Shown: piece after piece, positions 1-7,778 of the stretch | Position numbering within the stretch: position 1 is the stretch's first letter | Layout: every line of letters starts with the position of its first letter | Assembly (NCBI GenBank): GCA_012514635.1 | Contig: JAAYZX010000039.1 | Span: forward strand, 1 to 42,420 | DNA length: 42,420 nt | DNA from: Actinomycetota bacterium | GTDB taxonomy: Bacteria > Actinomycetota > Thermoleophilia > RBG-16-64-13 | Reading direction: 5' to 3' | Program-made: the position numbers and the translations under genes | The notes under the pieces: generated by a model | Seen by the model: the letters and a program-made list of their open reading frames with translations, nothing else | The model's database searches: none | What the model was told of the DNA's origin: nothing

Positions 1-623
1 GCGATGGCCGCCCTCATCTTTTCTTCGAAACCATCGGGTATGTCCTTGGCTACTCCACCGATGCGGCAGTAGGAGTGGGTGAGGCGCGCGCCACAGAGCA
101 TCTCCCAGAGATCCATCATGTATTCCCGTTCACGGAAGCAGATCTGTTGGAAGGTTATGGCGCCGAAGTCCATGATGTGAATACCCAACCACAATAGGTG
201 GTTGGCGATGCGGCACATCTCGTGCCCCATGGAGCGGATGAAGCGGGCCCGAGGCGGCACCTCGATACCCATGAGCTTCTCGACCGCTTCACAGAAACCC
301 TCGTTCTGCGCGAAACTGGCTACGTAATGGAGGCGGTCGGTGAGCGGAATGATCTGGTGGTACGTACGGTGTTCGGCCAGCTTCTCCATGCCGCGGTGAA
401 GGTTGCCGATCTCCGGTCTAGTAGCGACGATGATCTCGCCGTCCAGGTCCAAGTCCACACGGAATACCCCGTGCGTTGACGGATGGTGCGGCCCCATGCT
501 GACGGTGAGAACCTCGGCGCTTTTGTCGATGCGCTGACGGCTCTTCTCTTTGCGCTCCTTGAGCTCTGCGAGTGTGGGCCGGGACACCGGCTGCTCAACG
601 TGTTCTTCCACAGGCGCGCTCAT
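1..623 (-). CDS. nuoD: NADH-quinone oxidoreductase subunit D, N-terminal half (3' end beyond window)
   Basis: This is the 49-kDa-type subunit of complex I, in the peripheral arm, which with NuoB forms the quinone-reducing site. About 207 residues are present; the family is near 400, so the C-terminal half lies beyond the left edge. The hallmark GPHHPSTHGV is at residues 44-53 and DRLHYVAS follows about 50 residues later. In characterised enzymes this His loop and this Tyr line the quinone head-group pocket. The ATG at 621-623 directly abuts the nuoC stop and has GGGAGAG upstream inside nuoC, so the two are translationally coupled. The N-terminal 38 residues are charged and variable, as is usual. 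The identification is secure. Confidence 0.96.
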   Translation of the reverse strand, partial: MSAPVEEHVEQPVSRPTLAELKERKEKSRQRIDKSAEVLTVSMGPHHPSTHGVFRVDLDLDGEIIVATRPEIGNLHRGMEKLAEHRTYHQIIPLTDRLHYVASFAQNEGFCEAVEKLMGIEVPPRARFIRSMGHEMCRIANHLLWLGIHIMDFGAITFQQICFREREYMMDLWEMLCGARLTHSYCRIGGVAKDIPDGFEEKMRAAI

Positions 624-1154
624 CTAGATCTCTCCCTTGAAGTCCCAACGGATGCGGCCACCCACAGTGCCCTGCAGTGGGAAATCCTTGCGGAGGGGGA
701 AGCCGTTGAAGTCGGGCACAGTGAGAAGACGAGTGAGGTTGGGGTTTCCCTCAAATCCGATTCCGTACATCTCCCAAGTCTCACGTTCATCAAAGCCGGC
801 CGACGGCCACAGATCGGTGACCGTGGGTAGCGACTGGTCCTCACTGAGGCGGGTCTTCACGCGAACTCGTGTGGTGTTCGGGATGGAAACCAGGTTCGCG
901 ATTACTTCAAACGGAGCCTCTTCACGTTCGGGAAAGTGGTTGCCGCATAGGCAGTCCAGCCGGTCAAACTGGAGTTCCTCCGTGTCGCGGCAGAACTCCA
1001 ATACTGCGTGCCAGTCTTCCGGTGCCACTACGTACGTGAGCTCTCCGCGGAAGGTGGACGATTCGGCAAACTTGCGTCCGAACTTGCTCTGCAATACGGA
1101 AGCGACCTGCTTATGGACCGCCGACAGTTCGTCTATGCTCTTTGCTTGCGCCAT
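624..1154 (-). CDS. nuoC: NADH-quinone oxidoreductase subunit C
   Basis: This is the 30-kDa subunit of complex I (176 residues), a peripheral-arm scaffold that packs against NuoD. The family signature is near the C-terminus: ERETWEMYGIGFEGNPNLTR, then a PLRKDFPL segment. I chose the ATG at 1152-1154 because GGGAGAGTGAG sits just upstream. An in-frame start further upstream would overlap nuoB by about 45 bases and add an unrelated leader. It is a separate polypeptide, not the NuoCD fusion of enterobacteria. The stop touches the nuoD start, and one base separates it from nuoB. Confidence 0.95.
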   Translation of the reverse strand: MAQAKSIDELSAVHKQVASVLQSKFGRKFAESSTFRGELTYVVAPEDWHAVLEFCRDTEELQFDRLDCLCGNHFPEREEAPFEVIANLVSIPNTTRVRVKTRLSEDQSLPTVTDLWPSAGFDERETWEMYGIGFEGNPNLTRLLTVPDFNGFPLRKDFPLQGTVGGRIRWDFKGEI

Positions 1155-1155
1155 C

Positions 1156-1761
1156 TCACTCTCCCATTGCCGCACGGATGGGGATGGTGTGCATGCCGTC
1201 ATAGCCGTGCTTGCCTTCGCGGATACGCTTACGGATCATCTCCAAGCCCTGCCATAGGGCTTCGGGGCGTGGTGGACAACCCGGTACGTATACGTCCACC
1301 GGCAGTAGCGCATCGACTCCCTGCACGATGTTGTACGTATCCCAGATGTTGCCGGAAGTAGCGCACGAACCCATCACCAGCACCCATTTAGGGTCGGGGA
1401 TTTGTTCGTAGAGACGGATCACACGCGGTGCCATCTTGAGGGAGACCCATCCGGCCACGATCATGCCATCTGCCTGGCGGGGAGACGCGCGCATGGCTTC
1501 CATGCCGAATCGCGATATATCCCAACGGGGGCCCGCACAGGCCATCATCTCAATAGCGCAACAGGCCAAACCGAACAGCAGGGGCCAATAGGAGACGGTG
1601 GCGCCAAAGTTGATGATCTTGTCCAGCGTAGTGGTCAGCACACCTGGTACATGCTCCTCATCTCCCTCTAGAGTCTGCGGTAGCTCAATAGGAGACGGTC
1701 TCTTGAAGGCAGCGCTGAGATCGCGGATTTCTCGGGGGTCTCTCGGATCAGCTATTCCCAC
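1156..1761 (-). CDS. nuoB: NADH-quinone oxidoreductase subunit B
   Basis: This is the PSST/NuoB subunit, which carries [4Fe-4S] cluster N2, the last electron carrier before quinone. Numbered from the GTG start, the ligands are the tandem cysteines C67-C68 (ACCAIEMM), C133 (MGSCATSG) and C162 (PGCPPRPE), all present. Start choice: the GTG at 1759-1761 is preceded by GGAGGAAGGGAG with a 7-base spacer. An in-frame ATG at 1780-1782 has no visible ribosome site. With the GTG start the protein has 201 residues and overlaps the 3' end of nuoA by 10 bases. The Shine-Dalgarno sequence therefore lies inside nuoA, which implies coupled translation. Confidence 0.95.
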   Translation of the reverse strand: MGIADPRDPREIRDLSAAFKRPSPIELPQTLEGDEEHVPGVLTTTLDKIINFGATVSYWPLLFGLACCAIEMMACAGPRWDISRFGMEAMRASPRQADGMIVAGWVSLKMAPRVIRLYEQIPDPKWVLVMGSCATSGNIWDTYNIVQGVDALLPVDVYVPGCPPRPEALWQGLEMIRKRIREGKHGYDGMHTIPIRAAMGE

Positions 1762-2120
1762 GAAAGCACTCCCTTCCTCCATACGTAGATGAAGCCTACA
1801 AGCAGGATAACCACAAAAACAATCATGTCCACAAAGGCCACTTTACCAAGCGTTCTCAGCGCGACTGCCCATGGATACATGAACACGGCTTCCAGATCGA
1901 ACAGAACGAAGAGGACGGCCACCAAGTAGTAGTGGACGTTGTAGGGTACCCGCGCGTCGGTAGAAGGGACCACCCCACATTCGTAGGGTATACCCTTGTT
2001 GGGGTTACGACTCGTAGGCATCAATCTGTGCACGATCCAGAGCATTGCGATGAACAGCCCTGCAGCGAGCACGACCATCAGGAAGAACTGGATAAAGAGA
2101 TCAACGGTTGGGTTTACCAC
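1752..2120 (-). CDS. nuoA: NADH-quinone oxidoreductase subunit A
   Basis: This is the small membrane subunit of complex I (122 residues) with three predicted transmembrane helices, at about residues 8-31, 63-87 and 92-112. The family loop YECGVVP, whose cysteine sits in the flexible TM1-TM2 loop near the quinone channel, is present, as is FDLEAVFMYPW at the start of helix 2. The start is GTG at 2118-2120 with AGAGGTG upstream. It is the first gene of the nuoABCD run, and later subunits presumably lie past the left edge. A candidate promoter lies about 60 bases upstream. Confidence 0.95.
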   Translation of the reverse strand: MVNPTVDLFIQFFLMVVLAAGLFIAMLWIVHRLMPTSRNPNKGIPYECGVVPSTDARVPYNVHYYLVAVLFVLFDLEAVFMYPWAVALRTLGKVAFVDMIVFVVILLVGFIYVWRKGVLSWE

Positions 2121-2177
2121 GGGCGCACCTCTGGGCTCGTTTGGCAGGACCGTGAAAACGCTTCCTCAGCGTTCGCC

Positions 2178-2207
2178 ACTGTAACAAGAAAGCCGGCCCC
2201 GGCGCAA
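2178..2207 (-). promoter_or_regulatory. candidate promoter of the nuo operon
   Basis: On the minus strand, TTGCGC (2202-2207) and TACAGT (2178-2183) are 18 bases apart. Initiation near 2171 would leave a leader of about 50 bases before nuoA. The spacer holds a GC-rich dyad (GCCGG/CCGGC). The -35 match is only moderate, so this is a prediction. Confidence 0.33.
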
Positions 2208-2253
2208 CACGATTGCCTGGCCGGACAGTTAATTCTGTCTACTCGAGCGATAA

Positions 2254-2865
2254 CTACTCGTTCAACCGCTGTACGAGTATGGGGGTTGGACTGAAGGCGT
2301 TGCATGGATTGCGATCCTGCGGACAATTAGATATTCCAACAACTAGATCCATTTCTGCTCGGAGATCGATGTAATCACCGGGTTTGGATAGTGGCTCGCT
2401 TAGGCTCATTGAGCCATCTGGGCCATAAACAAGGTTCATGTTGATATTGAAGCAACAATCGAAATCGAAATCAGATCGGACGATTCCGAAGGGACGCAGG
2501 GCTTCTGTAAGATTGGCGGCACAATTCGACGATTGCTCTACATTGTAGCGGACGCGGTTAATTTCCTCGGTACAGAAACCTCCGCCGGAATAGTGAAGAC
2601 CCACCGTGTCGGCGGTAATGGTGAATACAGGCCGTGCGAAGTTGGAGTAGAGGATGTGATCGGATGTGAGGAGCCACGTTCGGTTTAGCATGACGCTGTA
2701 TACGCAGGAGAGCTTCTCGCCGGAATCAGCCGCATTGAGTGCGACCAGGTCTACTACTTGTTTGCCTTCCAGATCCGTTATGCGCAGAGTCTGCCCTCGA
2801 TTGACAGGGAGTCCTATGAATCCCCCGGCAGGGATGGTGTGATCCAGAGTGTGGCGCTCGGTCAC
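2254..2865 (-). CDS. DUF1989 (urea carboxylase-associated family) protein
   Basis: This 203-residue soluble protein belongs to the DUF1989 family, often annotated as urea-carboxylase-associated or aminomethyltransferase-like. The recognisable blocks are an N-terminal IPAG...RGQTLRITDLEGKQVVD segment and a C-terminal ISNCPQDRNPCNAFSPTPI block. The C-terminal block has conserved Cys and Asn residues that are probably metal- or substrate-binding. The catalytic role of most members is not established. I chose the GTG at 2863-2865 because AAGGAGG lies 6 bases upstream; the longer open frame upstream is unlike the family. It sits between the fix genes and nuo on the same strand. No urea carboxylase is visible, so its link to acyl-CoA oxidation is unclear. 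Confidence 0.85.
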   Translation of the reverse strand: MTERHTLDHTIPAGGFIGLPVNRGQTLRITDLEGKQVVDLVALNAADSGEKLSCVYSVMLNRTWLLTSDHILYSNFARPVFTITADTVGLHYSGGGFCTEEINRVRYNVEQSSNCAANLTEALRPFGIVRSDFDFDCCFNINMNLVYGPDGSMSLSEPLSKPGDYIDLRAEMDLVVGISNCPQDRNPCNAFSPTPILVQRLNE

Positions 2866-2944
2866 CAGCAGCCTCCTTGTAGGCGAGTCTGTGCTCACGA
2901 TGTTACACCGGTTACCCGTGTACGGTGGATCGGGAATCAAGCGA

Positions 2945-2980
2945 GGAGCGGCGGCCTCGTTTGAACGAGGCCGCCGCTCC
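2945..2980 (-). terminator. GC-rich perfect hairpin downstream of fixB
   Basis: Two perfectly complementary 15-base arms (2945-2959 and 2966-2980) flank a 6-base loop, about 50 bases past the fixB stop. There is no T-run after either arm. It could be a T-less terminator, an RNA-stabilising end, or a repeated palindromic element like the others in this window. Confidence 0.55.
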
Positions 2981-3029
2981 AGGAGTGGATCCAGGCTCTC
3001 CAGCTCGATCCGGCGCTTAAGATTGGGGT

Positions 3030-3980
3030 CTACTTGCCCTTGACGGCCTCCGTAAGAACGGGAATCACATCGTAGATATCTCCAACGATGCCGTAGTCCG
3101 CGTGGTTGAAAATTAGCGCCTTGTCGTCTTTGTTGACTGCCACGATTACCTTGGATGAGCTGATGCCCACGGTATGCTGAACTTGACCGGAGATGCCGAG
3201 GCTGATGTACAGCGAGGGCTTGGTCTTGGCGCCGGAGAGGCCCACGAGACGGTTCTCGGCCAGCCATTCCCAATCGCACAGGCTCTTGGTGCACCCTAGT
3301 TCGCCGCCTAGAGCCGTGCAGAACGCCTCCACTATAGTAAGGTCATCTTTGGCACCGAGGCCGCGACCGATGCACACTAGGCGGTCGGCAGCGTCGAGGT
3401 TGACGGCTGCCCCTTCCTTGGGTTTGGTCTCGACGAGCTTCACGGCTGACGGCGTGAGGCTTAGGTCAGGAGTCACGACGGTGCCCGCGCCGGCCACCGG
3501 ATCTTCGATCTCGAAGGCCTTGGGCATTACGGCGAATACCTTGATGTCGGTGTCTACAGTTTCGCGGGCCACGGTAGCTCCGCCGAACTTGAAGCGGGCC
3601 GCAACAAGCTTACCGTCCTCCAATTCCACAGAGTTGACGTCGGTGACGGCTCCTGCTCCGAGTTTTTGAGCGAGGCGACCGGCCAGCTCTTTTCCGCGAC
3701 GGGTGGAACCGACCATGACGTACGTAGCATCGGCTTCCTTGGCAATCTTGGCCAGGGCGTCGGATACGACATCGGTCTGGAGTCCTTCGAGTGCGGCATC
3801 TTTGCTCACGAACACACGGTCGGCACCGAAGGCACCGAGTTGTGCGGCGGTTTCGTCGGCATCGGCGCCCAGCGCCGCAGCAGAGATCCCCATGCCCAGG
3901 GCGGCTGCAAATTCCTTGCCCTTGAAGGCGAGTTCTTTGGCGGTGTTGAGTGAATCGCTGTATACGAGGATATCTGCCAT
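3030..3980 (-). CDS. fixB: electron transfer flavoprotein alpha subunit, FixB type
   Basis: This is the large ETF subunit (316 residues). The N-terminal half is the ETF alpha/beta domain and the C-terminal half (about residues 190-316) is the FAD-binding domain. In the C-terminal part VCIGRGLGAKDD, LVGLSGAKTKP, YISLGISGQVQHTVGI and VNKDDKALIFNHADYGIVGD are typical FAD contacts. In FixABCX-type complexes FixB shuttles an electron from the bifurcating FAD of FixA to the quinone side. It is the last gene of the fixCXAB order. The ATG at 3978-3980 is 2 bases after the fixA stop, with GGAGG inside the fixA terminus. Confidence 0.95.
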   Translation of the reverse strand: MADILVYSDSLNTAKELAFKGKEFAAALGMGISAAALGADADETAAQLGAFGADRVFVSKDAALEGLQTDVVSDALAKIAKEADATYVMVGSTRRGKELAGRLAQKLGAGAVTDVNSVELEDGKLVAARFKFGGATVARETVDTDIKVFAVMPKAFEIEDPVAGAGTVVTPDLSLTPSAVKLVETKPKEGAAVNLDAADRLVCIGRGLGAKDDLTIVEAFCTALGGELGCTKSLCDWEWLAENRLVGLSGAKTKPSLYISLGISGQVQHTVGISSSKVIVAVNKDDKALIFNHADYGIVGDIYDVIPVLTEAVKGK

Positions 3981-3982
3981 GA

Positions 3983-4765
3983 TTACGCCTCCAGGACGCC
4001 TTCGCGGGTCAGGGCATCGATGAGCGCCGCGACCTGCGCGTTGACGTCCCCTTCCAGCATAATGTTCTTGCGATCCTGCTCCTCGGCCAGATTCGAGAGA
4101 ATCTTGTTCTTAGGAGCCACGTCCGCCGCTTCCAAGCCGAGGTCGGCCAAGGTCCAATCGGTGGAGGGCTTCTTGCCTGCCTTCATGATGTTCATGAGGG
4201 TGGGTATCCGGGGTTCATTAATCTCACTGGCAACAGTGATTACTATAGGCAGCGGGGCCTCGAGCACCTCTATGAAATCTCCCATGCTGCGCTCGGCCTG
4301 TATGCCGGGGCCGCCGGGGGTCAGCTTCCTAGCGAAGCCGATCTCGGGAACTCCGAGCAACTCCGCAACACGTGGACCCACTTGGCCGGAATAGCCGTCA
4401 TGGGAACCCTCTCCAAAGATTATGACGTCTGCGCCACCGATTGTTTCGATGGCCTTGGCGATGGCTAGGGCCTTGCCTGCCTGGTCTGTATCGACGAGCG
4501 CATCGTCAGTAACGATATAGGCTTCGTCGGCGCCCATGGCCAGAGCTTCCTTCATAGTGTCCTTGATCTTGCGGTTGCCCTGGTTCAAGGTCAACGCGAT
4601 TACCTGCGTATCGCCGGCCTCGGCCTGCAACTGAAGGGCGGCCTCCACGGCGTTCTTGTCTAGGTCCCCCAATATATAAGGGACGGCCTCGAGCACCGGC
4701 TGACGGTTCTTGATGCGGACCATTTGAAGGTCCGGATTTGTTTTGACGGGTACGATGATCTTCAA
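3983..4765 (-). CDS. fixA: electron transfer flavoprotein beta subunit, FixA type
   Basis: This is the ETF beta subunit (260 residues). It begins KIIVPVKTNPDLQMVRI, and VLGDLDKN-like and ALAMGADEAY segments follow, as usual for the family. The segment after residue 115 (GGADVIIFGEGSHDGYSGQVGPRVAELLG) is the nucleotide-binding part. In FixABCX and other bifurcating ETFs this subunit holds the bifurcating FAD and the NADH site. The start is TTG at 4763-4765, chosen because GAGGAG lies just upstream and the homologous N-terminus begins here. The longer open frame would run into fixX. It lies 11 bases after fixX and 2 bases before fixB. Confidence 0.94.
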   Translation of the reverse strand: MKIIVPVKTNPDLQMVRIKNRQPVLEAVPYILGDLDKNAVEAALQLQAEAGDTQVIALTLNQGNRKIKDTMKEALAMGADEAYIVTDDALVDTDQAGKALAIAKAIETIGGADVIIFGEGSHDGYSGQVGPRVAELLGVPEIGFARKLTPGGPGIQAERSMGDFIEVLEAPLPIVITVASEINEPRIPTLMNIMKAGKKPSTDWTLADLGLEAADVAPKNKILSNLAEEQDRKNIMLEGDVNAQVAALIDALTREGVLEA

Positions 4766-4776
4766 GGTTGGCTCCT

Positions 4777-5058
4777 CTAAGCACTCCGGTACTGGATGCC
4801 GAACTCGCCTCGTGGGTACTCCCACGAGAGCGCGTCGTGTTCACAGCAGATCAAGCAGGTGCCGCATTCCAGACAGCCCTCCCAGTCCACCGTGTTGTTG
4901 CCCTGGTCGTCCAGCTTGTAGAGGAACGCAGGGCAGATATAGAGGCAGGTCTTGTCCTTGCAGATCTTATTGCAGATCTCAGTATCAATGACAATGTGGC
5001 GCTCTTTGTCAATCTTGAATACGTTGTAACCGAGTTTGGCTTCGACTGTTGTTCCCAT
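4777..5058 (-). CDS. fixX: FixX ferredoxin-like protein
   Basis: This 93-residue iron-sulphur protein partners FixC, which itself lacks a cluster domain. Cysteines fall in two groups: C29, C33, C38 and C42 (ending ICPAF), and C62, C65, C68 and C71/C72 (EGCLECGTC), enough for two [4Fe-4S] clusters. In bifurcating FixABCX, FixX is the low-potential branch element next to ferredoxin or flavodoxin. I chose the ATG at 5056-5058 because AGGTGG is 5 bases upstream. A GTG three codons earlier has a poorly spaced site. Confidence 0.94.
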   Translation of the reverse strand: MGTTVEAKLGYNVFKIDKERHIVIDTEICNKICKDKTCLYICPAFLYKLDDQGNNTVDWEGCLECGTCLICCEHDALSWEYPRGEFGIQYRSA

Positions 5059-5072
5059 ATACGCCACCTACC

Positions 5073-6359
5073 TCATATCTTCCGCATGCCGAGCAGTTCT
5101 TTCGCCGTAGTGACGTTCATGAAGTCCTTCTTCACGCTACTCATCACTTTGGTGTAGATGCTGTCGGTCGGTTGGTCGTTCAATGTGAAGACCCGATCAA
5201 ACAACCGGCCCACGGCATTCGGGTAGTGGGAAAAAATGCGGGGATTCTCGATGAAGTGCAGTATGTTTTTCGCGGTTTCGAAGTCCTTGAGTACCCACGA
5301 TTCCTTCATCATCTTCTCGTATGCAGGTCCAACCGCGTCCAGATCGTTCTGCTTCTTGCCCTCGATAATAGCCTGCGCGGCGTAGTATCCGGAGGCTACC
5401 GCAAAGTCCATACCGCGAACCGTGTAAAGCTGGTTCAAAGCAAGGCCCGCAGCGTCGCCGGTCATGAGATAGCCGTCTCCCCATAGCTGAGGGATCCCGG
5501 ACAGACCGGCTTCAGAGATGACGTGGGCTGAATATTCCACTAGTTCACCATCCGCCACCAGCGGAGCGATGGTGGGGTTGGCCTTGAAATCGTCCAAGAG
5601 GGTATAGATATCGATCTTGTCAACCCTCTCCTTGGCGTCCTTCATCCCCAACACGATACCTAAGGATATGGACTCCTTGTTTGTGTAGAGGAAACCGCCG
5701 CCCAGCATGCCTTTAGTGACACCGCCCATGAATAGATGGGCCGCTCCCTCGTCGGGGGCGAGATGCCAGCGGTTATCAATGACTTCTTTTGGCAGTTCCA
5801 AGGTCTCTTTGAAACCTACTGCATGGTCCTTCCACGAGGGAAGTTCTCTGAGGCCCGCTTTGTTTGCCACAAGACCGAGTACGCCTTCAGCGATGATGGT
5901 GATATCAGCACCGATCTCGTCCTCGCCGGCCCGGATCCCTATGACTTTGTCACCTTCTTTGATCAGATCGTCAACACGTTGCTTGACGATGACCATGCCG
6001 CCCTTTTCCATGACCTGCTCAGACAGCCATAGATCGAACGTAGCCCGGAGGACCGTATAGGACTGGTACGGCTGGGCGGCGAATTTGTCGGCGGCAAATT
6101 CGATGGTAGTGCTGTTACCTTCCCCCATGAGTGTGATGAACTCCCGTGTTACCGGGCGCTCAAAGGGAGCGTCTTCCCACAGTTCGGGGTACATGTTACG
6201 GATTGGGCTTACGTAGAGGCGCCCTCCCGTGACGTTTTTGGCCCCGGAGTAATCGCCCCGCTCGATGAGGATGACCTCCAGACCCTCTGCCGCCAGCCCA
6301 TATGCAGCGGATAGCCCGGCCAGGCCACCACCAACAACAATGACATCGACCTTTTCCAT
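5073..6359 (-). CDS. fixC: FixC, ETF:quinone oxidoreductase-like flavoprotein
   Basis: This 428-residue FAD protein has exactly the length of E. coli FixC. The dinucleotide-binding fold is at the N-terminus (VVGGGLAGLSAAYGLA, then the ERG end of strand 2 near residue 35). A later GDGYLMTGDAAGL segment is the second FAD contact. It resembles ETF-ubiquinone oxidoreductase without the C-terminal cluster domain, which FixX supplies. Its role is to pass the high-potential electrons of FixAB to quinone at the membrane. It is preceded by a long hairpin (6377-6414) and followed by fixX after 14 bases. Confidence 0.95.
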   Translation of the reverse strand: MEKVDVIVVGGGLAGLSAAYGLAAEGLEVILIERGDYSGAKNVTGGRLYVSPIRNMYPELWEDAPFERPVTREFITLMGEGNSTTIEFAADKFAAQPYQSYTVLRATFDLWLSEQVMEKGGMVIVKQRVDDLIKEGDKVIGIRAGEDEIGADITIIAEGVLGLVANKAGLRELPSWKDHAVGFKETLELPKEVIDNRWHLAPDEGAAHLFMGGVTKGMLGGGFLYTNKESISLGIVLGMKDAKERVDKIDIYTLLDDFKANPTIAPLVADGELVEYSAHVISEAGLSGIPQLWGDGYLMTGDAAGLALNQLYTVRGMDFAVASGYYAAQAIIEGKKQNDLDAVGPAYEKMMKESWVLKDFETAKNILHFIENPRIFSHYPNAVGRLFDRVFTLNDQPTDSIYTKVMSSVKKDFMNVTTAKELLGMRKI

Positions 6360-6376
6360 ACGTCCTTCCTTGCCCG

Positions 6377-6414
6377 ACCGGCGCCGTCTTCGCTGTAGCG
6401 AAGACGGCGCCGGT
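6377..6414 (-). repeat. 17-bp perfect hairpin between acyl-CoA dehydrogenase and fixC
   Basis: Arms at 6377-6393 and 6398-6414 are fully complementary around a TGTA loop. Flanking GCCCGACC (6372-6379) and GGTCGGGC (6417-6424) sequences could extend the fold. It lies inside the operon, 18 bases upstream of the fixC ATG on the transcript, with no T-run. It could partly terminate transcription, or stabilise the upstream message so that dehydrogenase and fix levels differ. Confidence 0.6.
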
Positions 6415-6446
6415 GTGGTCGGGCTACATCACTTGTTTAGTCGAAC

Positions 6447-7673
6447 TCAGTCCTTGAACGAGTTGAACTCGTCGCCGAACTCATCGCGGCAGATGATTCC
6501 GCGCATGATGTTGAGACCGCCTTCAGCGCCCACTTCGTAGGACATGATGCCGCGGAGCATCATCTCCAGCGGGGTGTCCTTGGTGTAGCCGAAGCCGCCG
6601 TGGTAGATCATGCCGTGACGGGCAATATCGTGGCCCAGGGTTGGTGACAGGCACTTGCACGTAGCGACAACTTTGTTGAGTTCTCCACGGGAGAACGTGC
6701 CGGGGTTGGCATCATTGTAGCCGTACATCCAGGCGGCACGGGTCAGGTTCAGCCGGAGCATGTCGAGCTGCATCCAGTCGTTCGTCATCTCAAAGCTGAT
6801 GCCCTGGTTCTTGGAGATGGGCTTACCGAAGAGTACGCGCTGCTTGCAGTAGTCGCGGGAGATCTCCAGCGCCTTCTCAGCGCCACCCAGGCAGGCTGCT
6901 GCCACGATGATACGAGCGGCATTGAAGCCGTCCATATTCACGTAGAAGCCCTTGCCCTCTTCACCCAGCAGGCACCACTTCGGAACCTTGGCGTCCTTAT
7001 AGATGAAGCCGCCGGTGGAGAGCCCCATCCGGCCCATATCCTTGTAGAGGTGGTCGGAGATGCCGGGGATGTCACGCGGCACGTAGATGAAGCTGAAGCC
7101 CTGATAGCCGGCCTCGGGGTCGGTGCGGGAAAGCGTGCAGTGGCCTGACGGGTAGCCCCACTTAGCACATTCCTTGGGGCCGGAGATGTAGGCCTTCTCG
7201 CCGTTGAAGACGTAGTTATCGCCTTCGGGCAGGGAGATGGTGGTGATGTTGGCCAGGTCAGAGCCGCCACCGGGTTCAGTGGTATTGATACCGCAGAAGC
7301 ACCTGCCTTCGGCAACCTTGGGGAGAACCAGTTCCTTGAGCTGCTCAGTGCCGTACTTATTGATGATGTACGCCCAGCCGATGGTCAGCAGTGTGTAGAC
7401 CGGGGTGGACATGGACATGTCGGCACGCGCGATCTCGTGAATGGTGATCATCGCGTAGACCATGCGTTCTTCGTCCGGAATATCCAGACCGCCGAGGCGC
7501 TCGGGAATGGTCACGCCGAACATGCCAAGCGATGCCATACCTTCGGTGATGTCGGTGGGGATGCCGTCTTCAGCTTCGTCGATACCGCGTGCGCGGGGCT
7601 CCAGGTTGGCTTCGAGCCATTGGCGGATAGACTGACGGTAGAGATCCTGTTCGGGGGTAAACCTGAAATCCAT
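6447..7673 (-). CDS. acyl-CoA dehydrogenase
   Basis: This is a full-length acyl-CoA dehydrogenase family flavoenzyme (408 residues). The N-terminal helical domain begins at MDFRFTPEQ. The middle beta domain has GINTTEPGGGSDLANI, which contacts the FAD flavin. The C-terminal helical domain includes HGGFGYTKDTPLE. Aligning the end with the usual YEGTSEIQR places a Glu at residue 384 (AEGGLNIMR) as the likely catalytic base. Direct coupling to fixCXAB and to a CaiB-type transferase resembles CaiA of carnitine metabolism, but the substrate cannot be read from the sequence. TAGGAGGAG precedes the ATG. Confidence 0.93.
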   Translation of the reverse strand: MDFRFTPEQDLYRQSIRQWLEANLEPRARGIDEAEDGIPTDITEGMASLGMFGVTIPERLGGLDIPDEERMVYAMITIHEIARADMSMSTPVYTLLTIGWAYIINKYGTEQLKELVLPKVAEGRCFCGINTTEPGGGSDLANITTISLPEGDNYVFNGEKAYISGPKECAKWGYPSGHCTLSRTDPEAGYQGFSFIYVPRDIPGISDHLYKDMGRMGLSTGGFIYKDAKVPKWCLLGEEGKGFYVNMDGFNAARIIVAAACLGGAEKALEISRDYCKQRVLFGKPISKNQGISFEMTNDWMQLDMLRLNLTRAAWMYGYNDANPGTFSRGELNKVVATCKCLSPTLGHDIARHGMIYHGGFGYTKDTPLEMMLRGIMSYEVGAEGGLNIMRGIICRDEFGDEFNSFKD

Positions 7674-7778
7674 CTACTCCTCCTACTGCCTAGTGCGTTT
7701 TCCGGGTTGACGTTGACGTCCAACGATGCCCGGCTGATGCCTTGATAGTGGGCCTGGTTGCGACAAGTGCTTAGTTTC

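Noticed and set aside
2866-3294. N-terminal extension of the DUF1989 frame across the hairpin into fixB
   Set aside because: The extension is Gln/Arg-rich, overlaps fixB on the same strand in another frame, and the AAGGAGG site marks a start at 2865.
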